DNA from: Prevotella lacticifex
GTDB lineage: Bacteria; Bacteroidota; Bacteroidia; Bacteroidales; Bacteroidaceae
NCBI RefSeq assembly: GCF_019973375.1
Contig: NZ_BPTV01000001.1
Location: 2,311,104-2,375,103 of the forward strand
Reading direction: 5' to 3'
DNA length: 64,000 nucleotides
The translations under genes and the position numbers were made by a program. The stretch's first letter is position 1, and the number at the start of each line of letters is the position of its first letter. A model generated the notes under the pieces. The model did not search any database, was not told the origin of the DNA, and saw nothing but the letters and a program-made list of their open reading frames with translations. Shown here one piece after another: positions 31,015 through 40,576 of this stretch.

Positions 31015-31320
31015 GTGCGGAGATTAATCAATAGCAGAGTGCTTTCCCTATCATACTTACAGCCCTGAAAGGACAACGCAACAATAAATCAATTTCGAAA
31101 TATCTTTACACCATTCCCAAACATATCATTTCGGCTTCCCAAACGGGCCGTTTCAGCTTGCGAAACGGACCGTTTCACGTCCTAAAACGGACCGTTTTAG
31201 AACGCAAAAAGGCATGTATTAGCAACCCACTGATAATCAACGGCATACAAAGACGATACAAAAGATGAAATAATATGAATTATCTTAACAACTTGTTGCC
31301 GGTATTCTCTTGTTGCTCCA
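31015..31320. repeat. Dispersed repeat copy B with 22-base-pitch palindrome array
   Basis: About 305 bases match the inner part of element C (36964-37266). The array has units at 31119 (degenerate AAACATATCATTT), 31141 (AAACGGGCCGTTT), 31163 and 31185 (both AAACGGACCGTTT) and a half unit at 31207. All steps are 22 bases. A terminus-like GGCTCTTTCATTAAAG lies at 30983-30998, but no matching right end or flanking duplication is visible, so this copy looks truncated. The rest of 30847-31446 holds no gene. Confidence 0.75.
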
Positions 31321-31350
31321 TGACCCTACTAAATTAATGTGTAATAACAG

Positions 31351-31395
31351 AAAACCTCCGACTACGGACATAATGATTCCGCGGTCGGAGGTTTT
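31351..31395. terminator. Terminator of the LacX-like epimerase gene
   Basis: AAAACCTCCGAC (31351-31362) pairs perfectly with GTCGGAGGTTTT (31384-31395); the A/T ends allow function on either strand. It stops the minus-strand gene that ends at 31447. Confidence 0.75.
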
Positions 31396-31446
31396 GGATT
31401 GACAGGCAGGGGCTGTCCCCGTTGCCAACAGTATATTTCAGAGCCG

Positions 31447-32313
31447 TTACTTTATCGTAATGGTATACTCACTCATAAAGCTTGCACCCGGCAGGAGCTT
31501 GTTCATCAGATACTTATCCTTAAACTCGCCGTCGTATTCGGCCCAGTCGTGAATACCGTACCAAGGCTCTACACAAACGAAAGGAGCGTGCTTTCCGGCC
31601 GGACTCCATATTCCTACAGCCGGAGTCTTGAAGTCGAGGGTGACAACAGGCTTGTCGTCGTTACCGAGAATCTCCACATGGTGCAGCTGACTCTTGTCAA
31701 AGATAACGGCATCGTCGTTGAAGCTCTCCTCTGTGAAAGCCCACACGCCGTTGTCGGTCTTCACCGGGAAGTGACCGTTCGTTATGCATCCGCCCGTATT
31801 ACCGTAGAGACGCTGCGGTGCCGGGTTGTCGAAGCGCAGACGGCCCTGCAAATGTTCGCCTTTCTTTGCGCCCGGAACGAGGAATGCGGGGTGTCCGCCA
31901 ATCTGGAAATAGATTGGGCGCACATCGGTGTTCTCGACATGCCATACGACGTGAATCTTATTTCCGTCGAGACGGTAGGTCACAGCAAGATTGAAGTGAT
32001 AAGGATAAACCTTCAGCGTCTCCTCCGATTCGGTGAGGGCAAAGGTAACGCGGTCGGCACCCTTGGCTATGAGCTGGAAGTCGGTGTCGCGCGCAAAGCC
32101 GTGACGGCTAAGATGATAGGTGTGACCCTCGCAGCGGTAAGTGTCTTTCCACAGTCCGCATACTAACGGGAAGAGAATAGGAGAATGACGGTTCCAATAC
32201 TTCTCATCACCATCCCAAAGGTACTCTTTTCCGTTCTCATCCTTAATGGACTGGAGTTCAGCTCCGTGTTCCGACACTGTCAGCACGAGCTTGTCGTTTT
32301 TGATCTGTTCCAT
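31447..32313 (-). CDS. Aldose 1-epimerase family protein (LacX-like)
   Basis: A 288-residue cytoplasmic protein of the galactose-mutarotase superfamily, shorter than the GalM-type lipoprotein at 1658. Motifs typical of the LacX/YihR-like branch are SRHGFARDTDFQL, YPYHFNLAVTYRL, FQIGGHPAFL and FVCVEPWYGIHDW with the conserved Glu. It likely interconverts anomers of a sugar or sugar phosphate; the substrate is not evident from the neighbours. A divergent promoter pair (32400-32461) separates it from the YitT gene, and a perfect terminator follows it. Confidence 0.85.
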   Translation of the reverse strand: MEQIKNDKLVLTVSEHGAELQSIKDENGKEYLWDGDEKYWNRHSPILFPLVCGLWKDTYRCEGHTYHLSRHGFARDTDFQLIAKGADRVTFALTESEETLKVYPYHFNLAVTYRLDGNKIHVVWHVENTDVRPIYFQIGGHPAFLVPGAKKGEHLQGRLRFDNPAPQRLYGNTGGCITNGHFPVKTDNGVWAFTEESFNDDAVIFDKSQLHHVEILGNDDKPVVTLDFKTPAVGIWSPAGKHAPFVCVEPWYGIHDWAEYDGEFKDKYLMNKLLPGASFMSEYTITIK

Positions 32314-32399
32314 AATATTATGTTATAAGTTATTCGCCCCGAGATTATATCAATCAGTAGGTTTGGGGATTATTATGATTAGCTCTTTGTTCTGAAATG

Positions 32400-32461
32400 C
32401 AAAGGTAATAAAAATCTTATGAACATGACGACTGAAGAACCCAAAACTTTTATTACCTTTG
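32400..32461. promoter_or_regulatory. Divergent -7 elements for the epimerase and YitT genes
   Basis: TACCTTTG on the minus strand (32400-32407) serves the epimerase, and TACCTTTG on the plus strand (32454-32461) serves the YitT gene. The latter ends four bases before the ATG at 32466, so that mRNA is predicted to be leaderless. Confidence 0.6.
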
Positions 32462-32465
32462 CACC

Positions 32466-33377
32466 ATGATGTCAAACCGAAGAAAGAAAAACAAGTTTCG
32501 CGTTGTCCGCGACTACATTATCATTAGTTTCGCAATGATTGCGGGTTCCCTTGGCTGGTGTGCCTTTCTCCTGCCCCACCACATCACCATCGGTGGCGTA
32601 GCAGGTATCGCCTCCGTCGTTCTGTGGGGTATGGGCATACCCGTCCAGTACACTTATTTCGCCCTGAACTTCCTGCTTCTTTCAGCCGCCCTTGTTGTCC
32701 TTGGCTGGAATTTCTGCATCAGGACCATCTGGGCCGTCATCGTTTTCACCCTCAGCACATCGTTCTTTCAGGACGTGTTCGGTGGCAATGTAATCTTTGC
32801 CGACCAGCCATTCTTAGCCTGTGTCATGGGTGGAGTGCTCATGGGTGGCGGCATGGGAGTAGCCCTGCAGCTTGGAGCGAGCTCCGGCGGCTCCGACGTC
32901 ATTGCCGCCATGGTGCATAAGTACCGCGACTACTCCTTAGGACACGTCATCTTAGCCTGCGACCTGTGCGTCATCACGTCGAGCTATCTCGTCCTCGGGT
33001 CCTGGGAGAAGGTCATCTACGGATATATCGTGCTCTTCGTCATGAGCTATCTCGTCGACTATGTGGCCAACGGTGTGCGCTCGTCGGTGCAGTTTTTCAT
33101 CATCTCGGAGAAATGGGAGGAGATTGGTCAGGCCATCAACACCGACGTCGACCGCGGCTGTACCGTCATCGATGCACGCGGATTCTATACCGGTAAGCCC
33201 GTCGGCATGCTCTTCGTCATAGCCCGAAGGTCGGAATCGAGGGGCATCTTCGAGGTTGTCAACGACATCGACCCAAAGGCTTTCGTCAGCCAGAGTGCCG
33301 TCAGCGGTGTCTACGGAATGGGCTTCGACAAGCTGAAACACCTGCCGCGACGCGTGAAAATGGAGGAAAAGAAATGA
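32466..33377 (+). CDS. YitT family membrane protein
   Basis: A 303-residue inner-membrane protein with five or six N-terminal membrane segments (first at about 17-40, FAMIAGSLGWCAFLLPHHIT) carrying the family signature GGVAGIA and LQLGASSGGSDVIAAMV. A C-terminal soluble DUF2179 domain (about 215-290) reads GCTVIDARGFYTGKPVGMLFV. YitT proteins are widespread and their transported substrate is not firmly known. The gene probably starts a small unit with mnmA, 91 bases downstream, though no functional link is known. The start uses the first of two adjacent ATG codons. Confidence 0.88.
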   Translation: MMSNRRKKNKFRVVRDYIIISFAMIAGSLGWCAFLLPHHITIGGVAGIASVVLWGMGIPVQYTYFALNFLLLSAALVVLGWNFCIRTIWAVIVFTLSTSFFQDVFGGNVIFADQPFLACVMGGVLMGGGMGVALQLGASSGGSDVIAAMVHKYRDYSLGHVILACDLCVITSSYLVLGSWEKVIYGYIVLFVMSYLVDYVANGVRSSVQFFIISEKWEEIGQAINTDVDRGCTVIDARGFYTGKPVGMLFVIARRSESRGIFEVVNDIDPKAFVSQSAVSGVYGMGFDKLKHLPRRVKMEEKK

Positions 33378-33468
33378 CGTTTCTGTCCGTTGAAGACTGC
33401 GCATCGCCGTTTTTCGGCAGCCGACAAGAATAAACGAGAATGAACCAAAAGTAAAGGAAGGAACATAA

Positions 33469-34629
33469 ATGCCTGATACATACAATCATAAGGATATGAG
33501 CAGCAATGCTCCCGCCACATCGCCAGCCCCCGTCACCGAGGGCGACGACCTCACGAAAGCCCGTATCGCCGTACTCCTTTCGGGTGGTGTCGACAGCTCC
33601 GTCGTCGTTCACGAACTGGCGCAGCGTGGTCTTCATCCCGACTGTTTCTACATAAAGATTGGTCCCGAGGAAAAGGAGGAATGGGACTGCAACTCTGAGG
33701 AGGATCTCGAGATGGCCACATCGGTAGCCCGGAAATACGGTTGCCACCTCGAAGTCGTCGACTGTCATAAGGAATACTGGAACCAGGTGACGAAGTACAC
33801 TATGGAAAAGGTACGGGCGGGATTCACTCCCAATCCCGATGTCATGTGCAACCGGCTGATCAAGTTCGGTGCTTTCGATGCCAAATGCGGTCACGACTAC
33901 GACCTCATAGCCACAGGTCATTACGCCCAGACAGAATGGATTGACGGACGGAAATGGCTCACGACGAGTCCCGACCCGGTGAAGGACCAGACCGACTTTC
34001 TCGCCCAGATATACCAGTGGCAGCTGAAGAAGGCCATATTCCCCATTGGCCACTACATGAAAGAGGAAGTTCGCGAGATTGCCCTCCGCGAGCATCTCAT
34101 CAACGCCCGCCGCAAGGACTCGCAGGGAATATGCTTTCTCGGCAATATCGACTACAACGAGTACGTGCGCCGTTATCTCGGCGAGAACCCCGGCGACATC
34201 ATTGAACTTGAGACTGGCCGTAAGATTGGCGAGCACAAAGGGCTGTGGTTCCACACCATCGGACAGCGCAAGGGACTCGGTCTCGGCGGAGGCCCGTGGT
34301 TCGTCGTCAAGAAGGATGTCGAGAACAATATCCTCTATGTCAGCCACGGCTACGATCCGGCCACGGCATACAAGAAAGACTTCCGCATCCACGGTTTCGA
34401 TTTCCTCACCGAGGGCATCAATAGTCTGCCCCACCGCGTGACATTCAAGATTCGCCACACACCCGAATACCATCGCGCGACGGTAGAGGCCGTCAACGCC
34501 GAAGGGCGTCCGGCGGAGTTCATCATCCACTCCGACGAGAATATCCACGGCGTCGCTCCCGGCCAGTTCTGCGTCGTTTACGACGAGGACCACCACAAAT
34601 GCTACGGTAGCGGTGAAATAACGATGTAA
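33469..34629 (+). CDS. mnmA: tRNA-specific 2-thiouridylase
   Basis: A 386-residue enzyme adding sulfur to uridine 34 of Lys, Glu and Gln tRNAs. The ATP-pyrophosphatase loop is VLLSGGVDSSVV, the first catalytic Cys lies in NPDVMCNRLIKFG and the second in DSQGICFLG, the expected pair. The C-terminal beta-barrel (TIGQRKGLGLGGGPWFV) is complete. The N-terminus has an extra 30 low-complexity residues (SSNAPATSPAPVTEG); starts at 33469 and 33496 are both possible, and I chose 33469 because GGAAGGAAC precedes it. The terminator follows directly. Confidence 0.95.
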   Translation: MPDTYNHKDMSSNAPATSPAPVTEGDDLTKARIAVLLSGGVDSSVVVHELAQRGLHPDCFYIKIGPEEKEEWDCNSEEDLEMATSVARKYGCHLEVVDCHKEYWNQVTKYTMEKVRAGFTPNPDVMCNRLIKFGAFDAKCGHDYDLIATGHYAQTEWIDGRKWLTTSPDPVKDQTDFLAQIYQWQLKKAIFPIGHYMKEEVREIALREHLINARRKDSQGICFLGNIDYNEYVRRYLGENPGDIIELETGRKIGEHKGLWFHTIGQRKGLGLGGGPWFVVKKDVENNILYVSHGYDPATAYKKDFRIHGFDFLTEGINSLPHRVTFKIRHTPEYHRATVEAVNAEGRPAEFIIHSDENIHGVAPGQFCVVYDEDHHKCYGSGEITM

Positions 34630-34632
34630 GAA

Positions 34633-34675
34633 AAGGGCAGGGATTTCTCCTTGCCCTTATTCGTTTTATTTCCTT
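34633..34675. terminator. Terminator between mnmA and the convergent GH25 gene
   Basis: AAGGGCA-g-GGA (34633-34643) pairs with TCC-t-TGCCCTT (34648-34658), followed by ATTCGTTTTATTT. It probably serves the plus-strand mnmA transcript; the convergent gene ends at 34666. Confidence 0.65.
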
Positions 34676-36495
34676 ATTGTATGACTCCGCAGGAAGTCGT
34701 CATACTCCTGGCGGTAGCCGCTGAACACATTGATGTCGACATTGCCATGAATGCCGTCGACACGGCCGTCGGGAGCAAGTTGCCACATGGCCAGTTTCAG
34801 TGTCGGCATATACTCGCTGTAGCGCGCCACCCACACGAGATAATTGCCCGTAATGGCCGTGGCATCATGCAGATACTTATGGGCAAACGTCTGTCCTACA
34901 TATAATATAGGCCGTTGTCCGGTGTGTTTATATACCGTTTCGAGCCATCTCGCGACATTGCTGAGCAGCACCCCACTGCCGCCCATCTTCTCCACTTGGG
35001 CATCGGTGGGCTCGACGTCGAGGACCGGGGTCAGGTCGCCATCGCTGAAACGGCTCTTCCTCAGGAAGGCCATGGCCTGGTCGTAGCCCGACGAGGTGGT
35101 CGAGAAGAAATGGTACGACCCCACGCGCACACCCTTGCTCCGCGCCATGGCATAATCGGCATAGTAATAGCTGTTCAGCACCGTGCACCCTTCAGTCGAC
35201 TTTATATAAATGAACGACACCGGGTAGTCGACTTTTCCACGGACATTGTCCTTCGCCGCACTGCCGAGGCTTGTTATCCGCAGTCGGCTCCAGTCGATGT
35301 CGTATTTCTTTCCGTCGTGCTCATGCTGGTGCCTCGACAAATCTATGCCATAGATACGGTTGGCATTGTATGTCAGCCGCTCACCTTTAAAGACATTATT
35401 CTTCCACGTTCCGGCCTGCAAGTAGTCGGATGGCGAGACGTAAAAGCCGAATCCGTTGCGCAAGCCCCGTTCCCAGTAGCCTTCGTAGTATGATCCGTCG
35501 TCGTAGAACATCTTTCCGAGTCCCGACGGCACGAGTCCCCCGCTACCCCTTTTTCTCACGCTTTGCGCGGTATCAGCGGCTACCTGTCCGACGTACGTAC
35601 CCACGGAATCGATGACCATCTTGTCGACGGTGCCCTTGTGCGACGTTTTCGTCGGCCGCCTTTCGTCAGGAGCCGGAAGTTTCAGCAGTTCCTCCATACC
35701 GCGGGTGATGCTCATCCGAGGAGCGACAAACAGCGGAGTGGTACCGCTCAGCGTGCGAACGAGACAGAACTGTCCGTGATAGTCCTCCACGATACGGCAT
35801 CGCCGGTTGATGGTATCGTGGCCGTCGGCAGTTTTAAGTGCCGCATAGCGCGTAACAAAACGGATGCCTATCCTTGCCTTCGGGCTGATGTTCTGCAGGG
35901 TGTCGACGATTCTCTCAAGCGAGTCGACTTGCTTGTCGATGACGCTCGAGAACTTGGCTATCTGTCCGTAGCCATAGTCGGCGATATCGTGTTTGCGCAC
36001 ATAGTAATGCAGTTCGTTACGCATTCGCTGCAGTCCGGCCAGCCGATTGTCGGAGCGAATCATCTGCATAATGACAAAATGGCGCAGCTGCGCACTGTCC
36101 ATCTTTACGATACTCTTCGGCTTTGGAGGCGCAAAGGTAACGATATGTCCCATACACGAGGGGACAAGAGGAATCTTATTGACCCAGAAACCGGGAGCAT
36201 CAATATTATGAGTGGTGATAGTATCGGCACACACCGACCCTCCCGAGGCCTCCATAGTGTCGTTGATGTCGGCAAAGAAGAATACCGGATGACCGTCGGC
36301 GGTAACCTCGTAGTAAGTCTCTATCTTCATGTCGAGTCTGTCGCGGTCGACCTCCCGCTGCGATACCGGCATCAGCTGCCAGGCAAGCAGGAGCACGAGC
36401 ATAACATCGCCGACAATGATTGCCGGTCGCTTATGGCGCATGGCACGTCGAAAGAGCCTCCACATCCAAAATTTAACTTTCCTGCGCGCGTTCAT
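34666..36495 (-). CDS. Membrane-anchored GH25 muramidase with MORN-like segment
   Basis: About 609 residues from the ATG at 36495 (MNARRKVKFWMW); a start at 36552 is possible. A basic N-terminus and one membrane segment (about 27-45, IIVGDVMLVLLLAWQLMP) anchor it, facing the periplasm. A long middle region of unknown type (about 50-340) is followed by a MORN-like stretch (GSYYEGYWERGLRNGFGFYV, WKNNVFKGERL) and a C-terminal GH25 lysozyme domain (about 410-600) with IYGIDLSRHQ and catalytic TPVLDVEPTD. GH25 enzymes cut the peptidoglycan glycan strand. The fusion with MORN repeats is unusual; the MORN part may place it at membranes or on a partner protein. Confidence 0.85.
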   Translation of the reverse strand: MNARRKVKFWMWRLFRRAMRHKRPAIIVGDVMLVLLLAWQLMPVSQREVDRDRLDMKIETYYEVTADGHPVFFFADINDTMEASGGSVCADTITTHNIDAPGFWVNKIPLVPSCMGHIVTFAPPKPKSIVKMDSAQLRHFVIMQMIRSDNRLAGLQRMRNELHYYVRKHDIADYGYGQIAKFSSVIDKQVDSLERIVDTLQNISPKARIGIRFVTRYAALKTADGHDTINRRCRIVEDYHGQFCLVRTLSGTTPLFVAPRMSITRGMEELLKLPAPDERRPTKTSHKGTVDKMVIDSVGTYVGQVAADTAQSVRKRGSGGLVPSGLGKMFYDDGSYYEGYWERGLRNGFGFYVSPSDYLQAGTWKNNVFKGERLTYNANRIYGIDLSRHQHEHDGKKYDIDWSRLRITSLGSAAKDNVRGKVDYPVSFIYIKSTEGCTVLNSYYYADYAMARSKGVRVGSYHFFSTTSSGYDQAMAFLRKSRFSDGDLTPVLDVEPTDAQVEKMGGSGVLLSNVARWLETVYKHTGQRPILYVGQTFAHKYLHDATAITGNYLVWVARYSEYMPTLKLAMWQLAPDGRVDGIHGNVDINVFSGYRQEYDDFLRSHTIRK

Positions 36496-36713
36496 CTTAC
36501 ATCGAAGAATAAAGCTGGTTACAATCCATAAAATTCCATCGTTCCCTACCAACGGTAAATGCCAGACATGCCCAAACGAGCCGACAACGAATCGTCTCTG
36601 CCGTGCATAAAGCTTACCGATAAGGACAGATTACTGATTTCCACCTCTAAATTTCACTAAATCGAGAACGTCCAAAACTATTCCCGTTTCTCTCTTTATC
36701 TGGAACTCGCTTA

Positions 36714-36745
36714 CAAAGATAATAAGTTTTGAAAACGACTCCAAA
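36714..36745 (-). promoter_or_regulatory. Promoter of the GH25 gene
   Basis: On the minus strand, TTTG (36745-36742), a 20-base spacer and TATCTTTG (36721-36714) match consensus. The leader to the ATG at 36495 would be about 210 bases. A MITE-like element is inserted just upstream of the -33 element. Confidence 0.65.
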
Positions 36746-36774
36746 TTTTTTGCCCTATTTTTTCTTCTTGGTTT

Positions 36775-37303
36775 ATGCCTCCTTCAGTTTGGTTTGGGCT
36801 GACATGGCATAACAACGGCGAGACCGCAGCTTTTCAGCAGAAGATCTACTCACAGTAAAACACTGATAGCCAACAGCCAACTTACTACCCAATCCCATGA
36901 CGGATGCATCCTATAGCCTTCTATTTATCCCTCAAATTAAAGGTCTCTTAGCGGATTCAATGAGTGCAGCGACGAATCAATAGTATGCTGCTTTCGGTAT
37001 CATCCTTACAGCCCGGAAAAGACAATGCAACAATTGGTCAACACTGAAATATATTTACATCATCCCCAAACGGTCCATTTCGGCTTGCAAAACAGGCCGT
37101 TTCAGCTCGCGAAACGGACCGTTTTGCGTCCTAAAACGGGTCGTTTTAGAACGCAAAATGGCATGTATTAGCAACCCGTTGATTATCAGCGTAGTACAGA
37201 GACAGTGAAAAACACAAGACAATGTGAATTATTTTTACATCCCGTTACTCTCTTATCGTTCCATGTTTTATCCGATACAATGTCGGCTGATGGAAGAACC
37301 TTA
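36775..37303. mobile_element. MITE-like element C with palindrome array (about 529 bp)
   Basis: The flanking direct repeat is TTCTTGGTTT (36765-36774 and 37304-37313). The left end runs into GGGCTGACATGGCATAAC (36797-36814); the right end, reversed, is GGTTCTTCCATCAGCCGACA. These match the ends of the ISAs1-type element and of element E. It encodes no protein. The array inside has units at 37068 (AAACGGTCCATTT), 37090 (AAACAGGCCGTTT), 37112 (AAACGGACCGTTT), 37134 (AAACGGGTCGTTT) and a half unit at 37156, all 22 bases apart. The right duplication overlaps the 3' end of the HAD gene. Confidence 0.7.
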
Positions 37304-37316
37304 TTCTTGGTTTCGC

Positions 37317-38045
37317 CTACAGGCTGTCGTTCAACTCCCTAATCGAAGAGAAAAGAGCGTCGGGATGCTCGACAAGCAGGACCTCGTCGGGCAGTGGTCC
37401 AGAGTTGACAGCCAAGGTACAGCAGCCGGCAGCCACACCAGCACGCACTCCCAATGGTGCATTCTCGACAACGACACCCTCGGCAGGCTTTATACCGCCA
37501 CACTTTTTCAGTCCCATGAGATAAGGATCAGGATTTGGCTTGCCACGTTTCACGTCGTAGGCTGTCACAATATGCTCCTCGTCGATAAACTCACCGAAGT
37601 CATCGACAAGGCGCTTGAAGAGAGGACGCTGTCCACTGCCAGTGACGATACATATCTGTAGGCCTGCTGACTTTATCTTCCGCATCAGGTCGACGACACC
37701 ATCGAAGATTGGGGCCACCGGCAGCTCATGGAAGTAGCGGGTTTTAACGTCGTAGATTTTCTGTGCTTCCTCCTCCGTGAGGTCTTTGCCGAGCTGTTTT
37801 TTTGCGAACACGCGGATGGTGTCAACACCGCGCGCGCCCTCTGTGGCATAGCTGTCCTCAGGAGTGAAATGCATGCCAAAATCCTTCATGGCCCGCACCC
37901 ATGCCACGGCATGATTGGGCATGCTGTTGTATAGCACTCCGTCCATATCGAAGAGAACGGCCTTAAAGGTGGGTATCCTGTCAGCAATATTACTTATGCC
38001 GTAAGCACTGCTGCACGGCGAATTATTGGTTTTCTTCTTTTCCAT
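37317..38045 (-). CDS. HAD-superfamily phosphatase or phosphomutase (beta-phosphoglucomutase-like)
   Basis: About 242 residues from the ATG at 38045 (MEKKKTNNSP); an earlier ATG at 38078 is possible. HAD motif I is VLFDMDGVLYNSMPNH with the nucleophile Asp and acid/base Asp, motif II IVTGSGQ, the Lys of motif III in KRGKPNPDPYL, and motif IV VVENAPLGVRAG. The helical cap (about 45-105) puts it in subfamily I with beta-phosphoglucomutase and sugar-phosphate phosphatases. The substrate cannot be told. It follows pgi by 157 bases in the same direction, which suggests a sugar-phosphate role. Confidence 0.85.
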   Translation of the reverse strand: MEKKKTNNSPCSSAYGISNIADRIPTFKAVLFDMDGVLYNSMPNHAVAWVRAMKDFGMHFTPEDSYATEGARGVDTIRVFAKKQLGKDLTEEEAQKIYDVKTRYFHELPVAPIFDGVVDLMRKIKSAGLQICIVTGSGQRPLFKRLVDDFGEFIDEEHIVTAYDVKRGKPNPDPYLMGLKKCGGIKPAEGVVVENAPLGVRAGVAAGCCTLAVNSGPLPDEVLLVEHPDALFSSIRELNDSL

Positions 38046-38202
38046 AACATCAAAACAAATATCCACAATCCTCCCCATGTAGTCAGCAGAAGGACGATTG
38101 TGGATATTTCAGTTATTCGTATTTCCGTCGACGCAACATGACAGCCGGTGGCCGTCATTTCAGCCATCGTGCCATCACGTCACCGTCACACGGGTTGTAA
38201 TA

Positions 38203-39561
38203 TTATTTTTCCTTGGCCAGACGCTCCTGAATAGCCTTGCTCTCAGCCTCATAACCAGGTTTGTTGAGCAGTGCGAACATATTCTTCTTGTAAGCCTCAA
38301 CACCCGGCTGGTTGAAGGCATTGACGCCCTCGATATTACCGGAGATGCCGCAAGCCTTCTCGAAGAAGTAGATGAGCTGTCCGAGATAGTACTCATTGAG
38401 CTCCGGCATGCTCACACGGATGTTTGGAACGCCACCGTCGACATGTGCCAGACGGGTGCCGAGCTCAGCCATCTTGTTCACCTCATCGACGCGCTTGCCG
38501 GCGAGGAAGTTCAGTCCGTCGAGATTCTCCTCGTCGTACGGGAAATCGAGCTCACGGTTAGGTTTCTCCACCGAGATAACTGTCTCAAAGATAGAGCGTT
38601 CGCCATCCTGAATCCACTGACCCATAGAGTGCAGGTCGGTAGTGAAATCGCAGCCGGCAGGGAAGATTCCCTTGTGGTCCTTACCCTCACTCTCGCCGTA
38701 GAGCTGCTTCCACCACTCTGCGATGTAGTGGAGCTTAGGCTGGAAGTTGGCGATAATCTCAATCTTCTTTCCGGCCTGAGCGTAAAGAGCCTGACGCACA
38801 GCAGCATAGCGTGCTGAGATATTCTCACTGAAAGGAACGTCGCTTGCGGTAGCCTTCTCCATGTCGGCAGCACCCTTGACGAGCTGCTTGATGTCGAATC
38901 CGGCTACAGCGATAGGCAGCAAGCCCACCGGGGTGAGCACTGAGAAACGGCCACCGACATTGTCTGGAATGACGAAAGTCTTGTAGCCTTCCTTATCGGC
39001 AGCAGCGCGTGCGGCACCCTTATGAGCGTCGGTGACAGCTACGATAACATCCTTAGCCTCAGCCTTTCCGCGCTGAGCCTCGCACTGCTTCTTCAGCAGA
39101 CGGAATGTAAGAGCGGTCTCGGTGGTCGTTCCCGACTTTGAGATATTGATAACACCGAACTTCTTAGTTTTCAGATATTCGGTGAGCTCAGCCAGATAAT
39201 CCTCACCGATATTATTTCCGGCGAAAGTGATTATCGGATTCTTCTTATCCTGAATGAGCCAAGCAAAGCTGTTGCCGAGGGCCTCGATGACAGCGCGCGC
39301 ACCGAGATAGGAGCCGCCGATACCGGCGACGACCACAACCTCGCACTTCTCGCGCAGGGTATTGGCAGTGGTCTGGACCTCATCGAGGAACTCAGGGGTG
39401 ATGCTCGACGGCAGATGGAGCCATCCGAGGAAGTCATTGCCAGGGCAAGTGCCGTTTTCGAGGCTTGCACTTGCTGCCACTACTTTTGGTTCATACGCTG
39501 CGAGAGTTCCCGGATTGAGAAACTGCTCAGCTTTTGTAATGTCTAATGAAATGTTCTTCAT
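38203..39561 (-). CDS. pgi: Glucose-6-phosphate isomerase
   Basis: A 452-residue cytoplasmic glycolytic enzyme interconverting glucose and fructose 6-phosphates, of the shorter Bacteroidetes/Firmicutes type. Motifs: [34 protein letters not shown] (phosphate site), [17 protein letters not shown] (signature), and [17 protein letters not shown] with the catalytic Glu region upstream. It is the third gene of a minus-strand cluster lysS-gpsA-pgi with gaps of 15 and 4 bases, so the three are almost certainly one operon. Confidence 0.96.
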   Translation of the reverse strand: MKNISLDITKAEQFLNPGTLAAYEPKVVAASASLENGTCPGNDFLGWLHLPSSITPEFLDEVQTTANTLREKCEVVVVAGIGGSYLGARAVIEALGNSFAWLIQDKKNPIITFAGNNIGEDYLAELTEYLKTKKFGVINISKSGTTTETALTFRLLKKQCEAQRGKAEAKDVIVAVTDAHKGAARAAADKEGYKTFVIPDNVGGRFSVLTPVGLLPIAVAGFDIKQLVKGAADMEKATASDVPFSENISARYAAVRQALYAQAGKKIEIIANFQPKLHYIAEWWKQLYGESEGKDHKGIFPAGCDFTTDLHSMGQWIQDGERSIFETVISVEKPNRELDFPYDEENLDGLNFLAGKRVDEVNKMAELGTRLAHVDGGVPNIRVSMPELNEYYLGQLIYFFEKACGISGNIEGVNAFNQPGVEAYKKNMFALLNKPGYEAESKAIQERLAKEK

Positions 39562-39565
39562 TTTT

Positions 39566-40561
39566 TTATCTAAAACTATCAGTTAGTAATTTTATCTCTA
39601 TCTGAGGTGAGATGCGTTCGTAGAGGATGTTGTAAACAGCGTCGAGTATCGGCATATTGACGTGCAGACGGCGGTTAATCTCCTTCATGCACTTTGTTCC
39701 GAAATATCCTTCGGCTATCATCTCCATCTCTATCTGGGCCGATTTCACGGAGTATCCTTTTCCTATCATCGTACCGAAAGTACGGTTACGGCTGAAGTTG
39801 GAGTATCCGGTGACGAGCAGGTCGCCGAGGTACACCGAGTCGATGATATTGCGGTCAATGGGATGGATGGTCTTCAGGAACCGTGCCATCTCCTGCACCG
39901 CGTTCGACATCAGTACGGCCTGGAAGTTATCGCCATAGTTCAGCCCGTAGCATATACCGGCAGCGATGGCATAGACATTCTTCAGCACCGACGCATACTC
40001 GATGCCAAGGACATCGGTTGAGGTCTTGGTCTTGATGAACGTATTGGCCAGCACCTCGGTGAACGCCTTCGCCTTGTCGTGGTCGGAACAGCCCACAGTG
40101 AGATAGCTCAGCCGCTCCATGGCCACCTCCTCGGCATGACTCGGTCCGCCGATGCACGCGAGATTTTCCAACGGCACGTCATAAACCTGATGGAAATACT
40201 CTGAGCAGCAGAGATTTTCGTCAGGAACGATACCTTTGATGGCCGTAACGATGAACTTATCCTTTATGCGGGTGCGCAGACGGCGGAGATGATTCTTCAG
40301 GTATGGCGACGGCGTCACGAAGACGAGCGTGTCGTAACCCTCAACGATGCGGTTGATATCGGATGAGAAATTTATCTCGTCGATATTGAACCTGACGGAG
40401 GTAAGATATGCCGGATTATGGCCGAGGCGACGGAAATCGTCGATTCGGTCGTCGCGGCGGATGTACCACCCGATGTGATGCGTGTGGCTGACGATAATCT
40501 TGGCTATCGCCGTGGCCCAACTGCCTCCGCCAATTACTGCTATCTTACCAACGTCAAACAT
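39566..40561 (-). CDS. gpsA: Glycerol-3-phosphate dehydrogenase [NAD(P)+]
   Basis: A 331-residue cytoplasmic enzyme reducing dihydroxyacetone phosphate to sn-glycerol 3-phosphate for phospholipid synthesis. The NAD-binding loop is [15 protein letters not shown]; catalytic Lys lies in [15 protein letters not shown], and GPSHAEEV and [14 protein letters not shown] are conserved GpsA motifs. It overlaps no neighbour: 15 bases after lysS and 4 bases before pgi. The family assignment is firm. Confidence 0.95.
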   Translation of the reverse strand: MFDVGKIAVIGGGSWATAIAKIIVSHTHHIGWYIRRDDRIDDFRRLGHNPAYLTSVRFNIDEINFSSDINRIVEGYDTLVFVTPSPYLKNHLRRLRTRIKDKFIVTAIKGIVPDENLCCSEYFHQVYDVPLENLACIGGPSHAEEVAMERLSYLTVGCSDHDKAKAFTEVLANTFIKTKTSTDVLGIEYASVLKNVYAIAAGICYGLNYGDNFQAVLMSNAVQEMARFLKTIHPIDRNIIDSVYLGDLLVTGYSNFSRNRTFGTMIGKGYSVKSAQIEMEMIAEGYFGTKCMKEINRRLHVNMPILDAVYNILYERISPQIEIKLLTDSFR

Positions 40562-40576
40562 TCTTCTACGTATTGC

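Noticed and set aside
33301..34596. A 431-codon minus-strand frame opposite mnmA
   Set aside because: Overlaps the catalytic core of mnmA on the other strand and shows no protein-like features.
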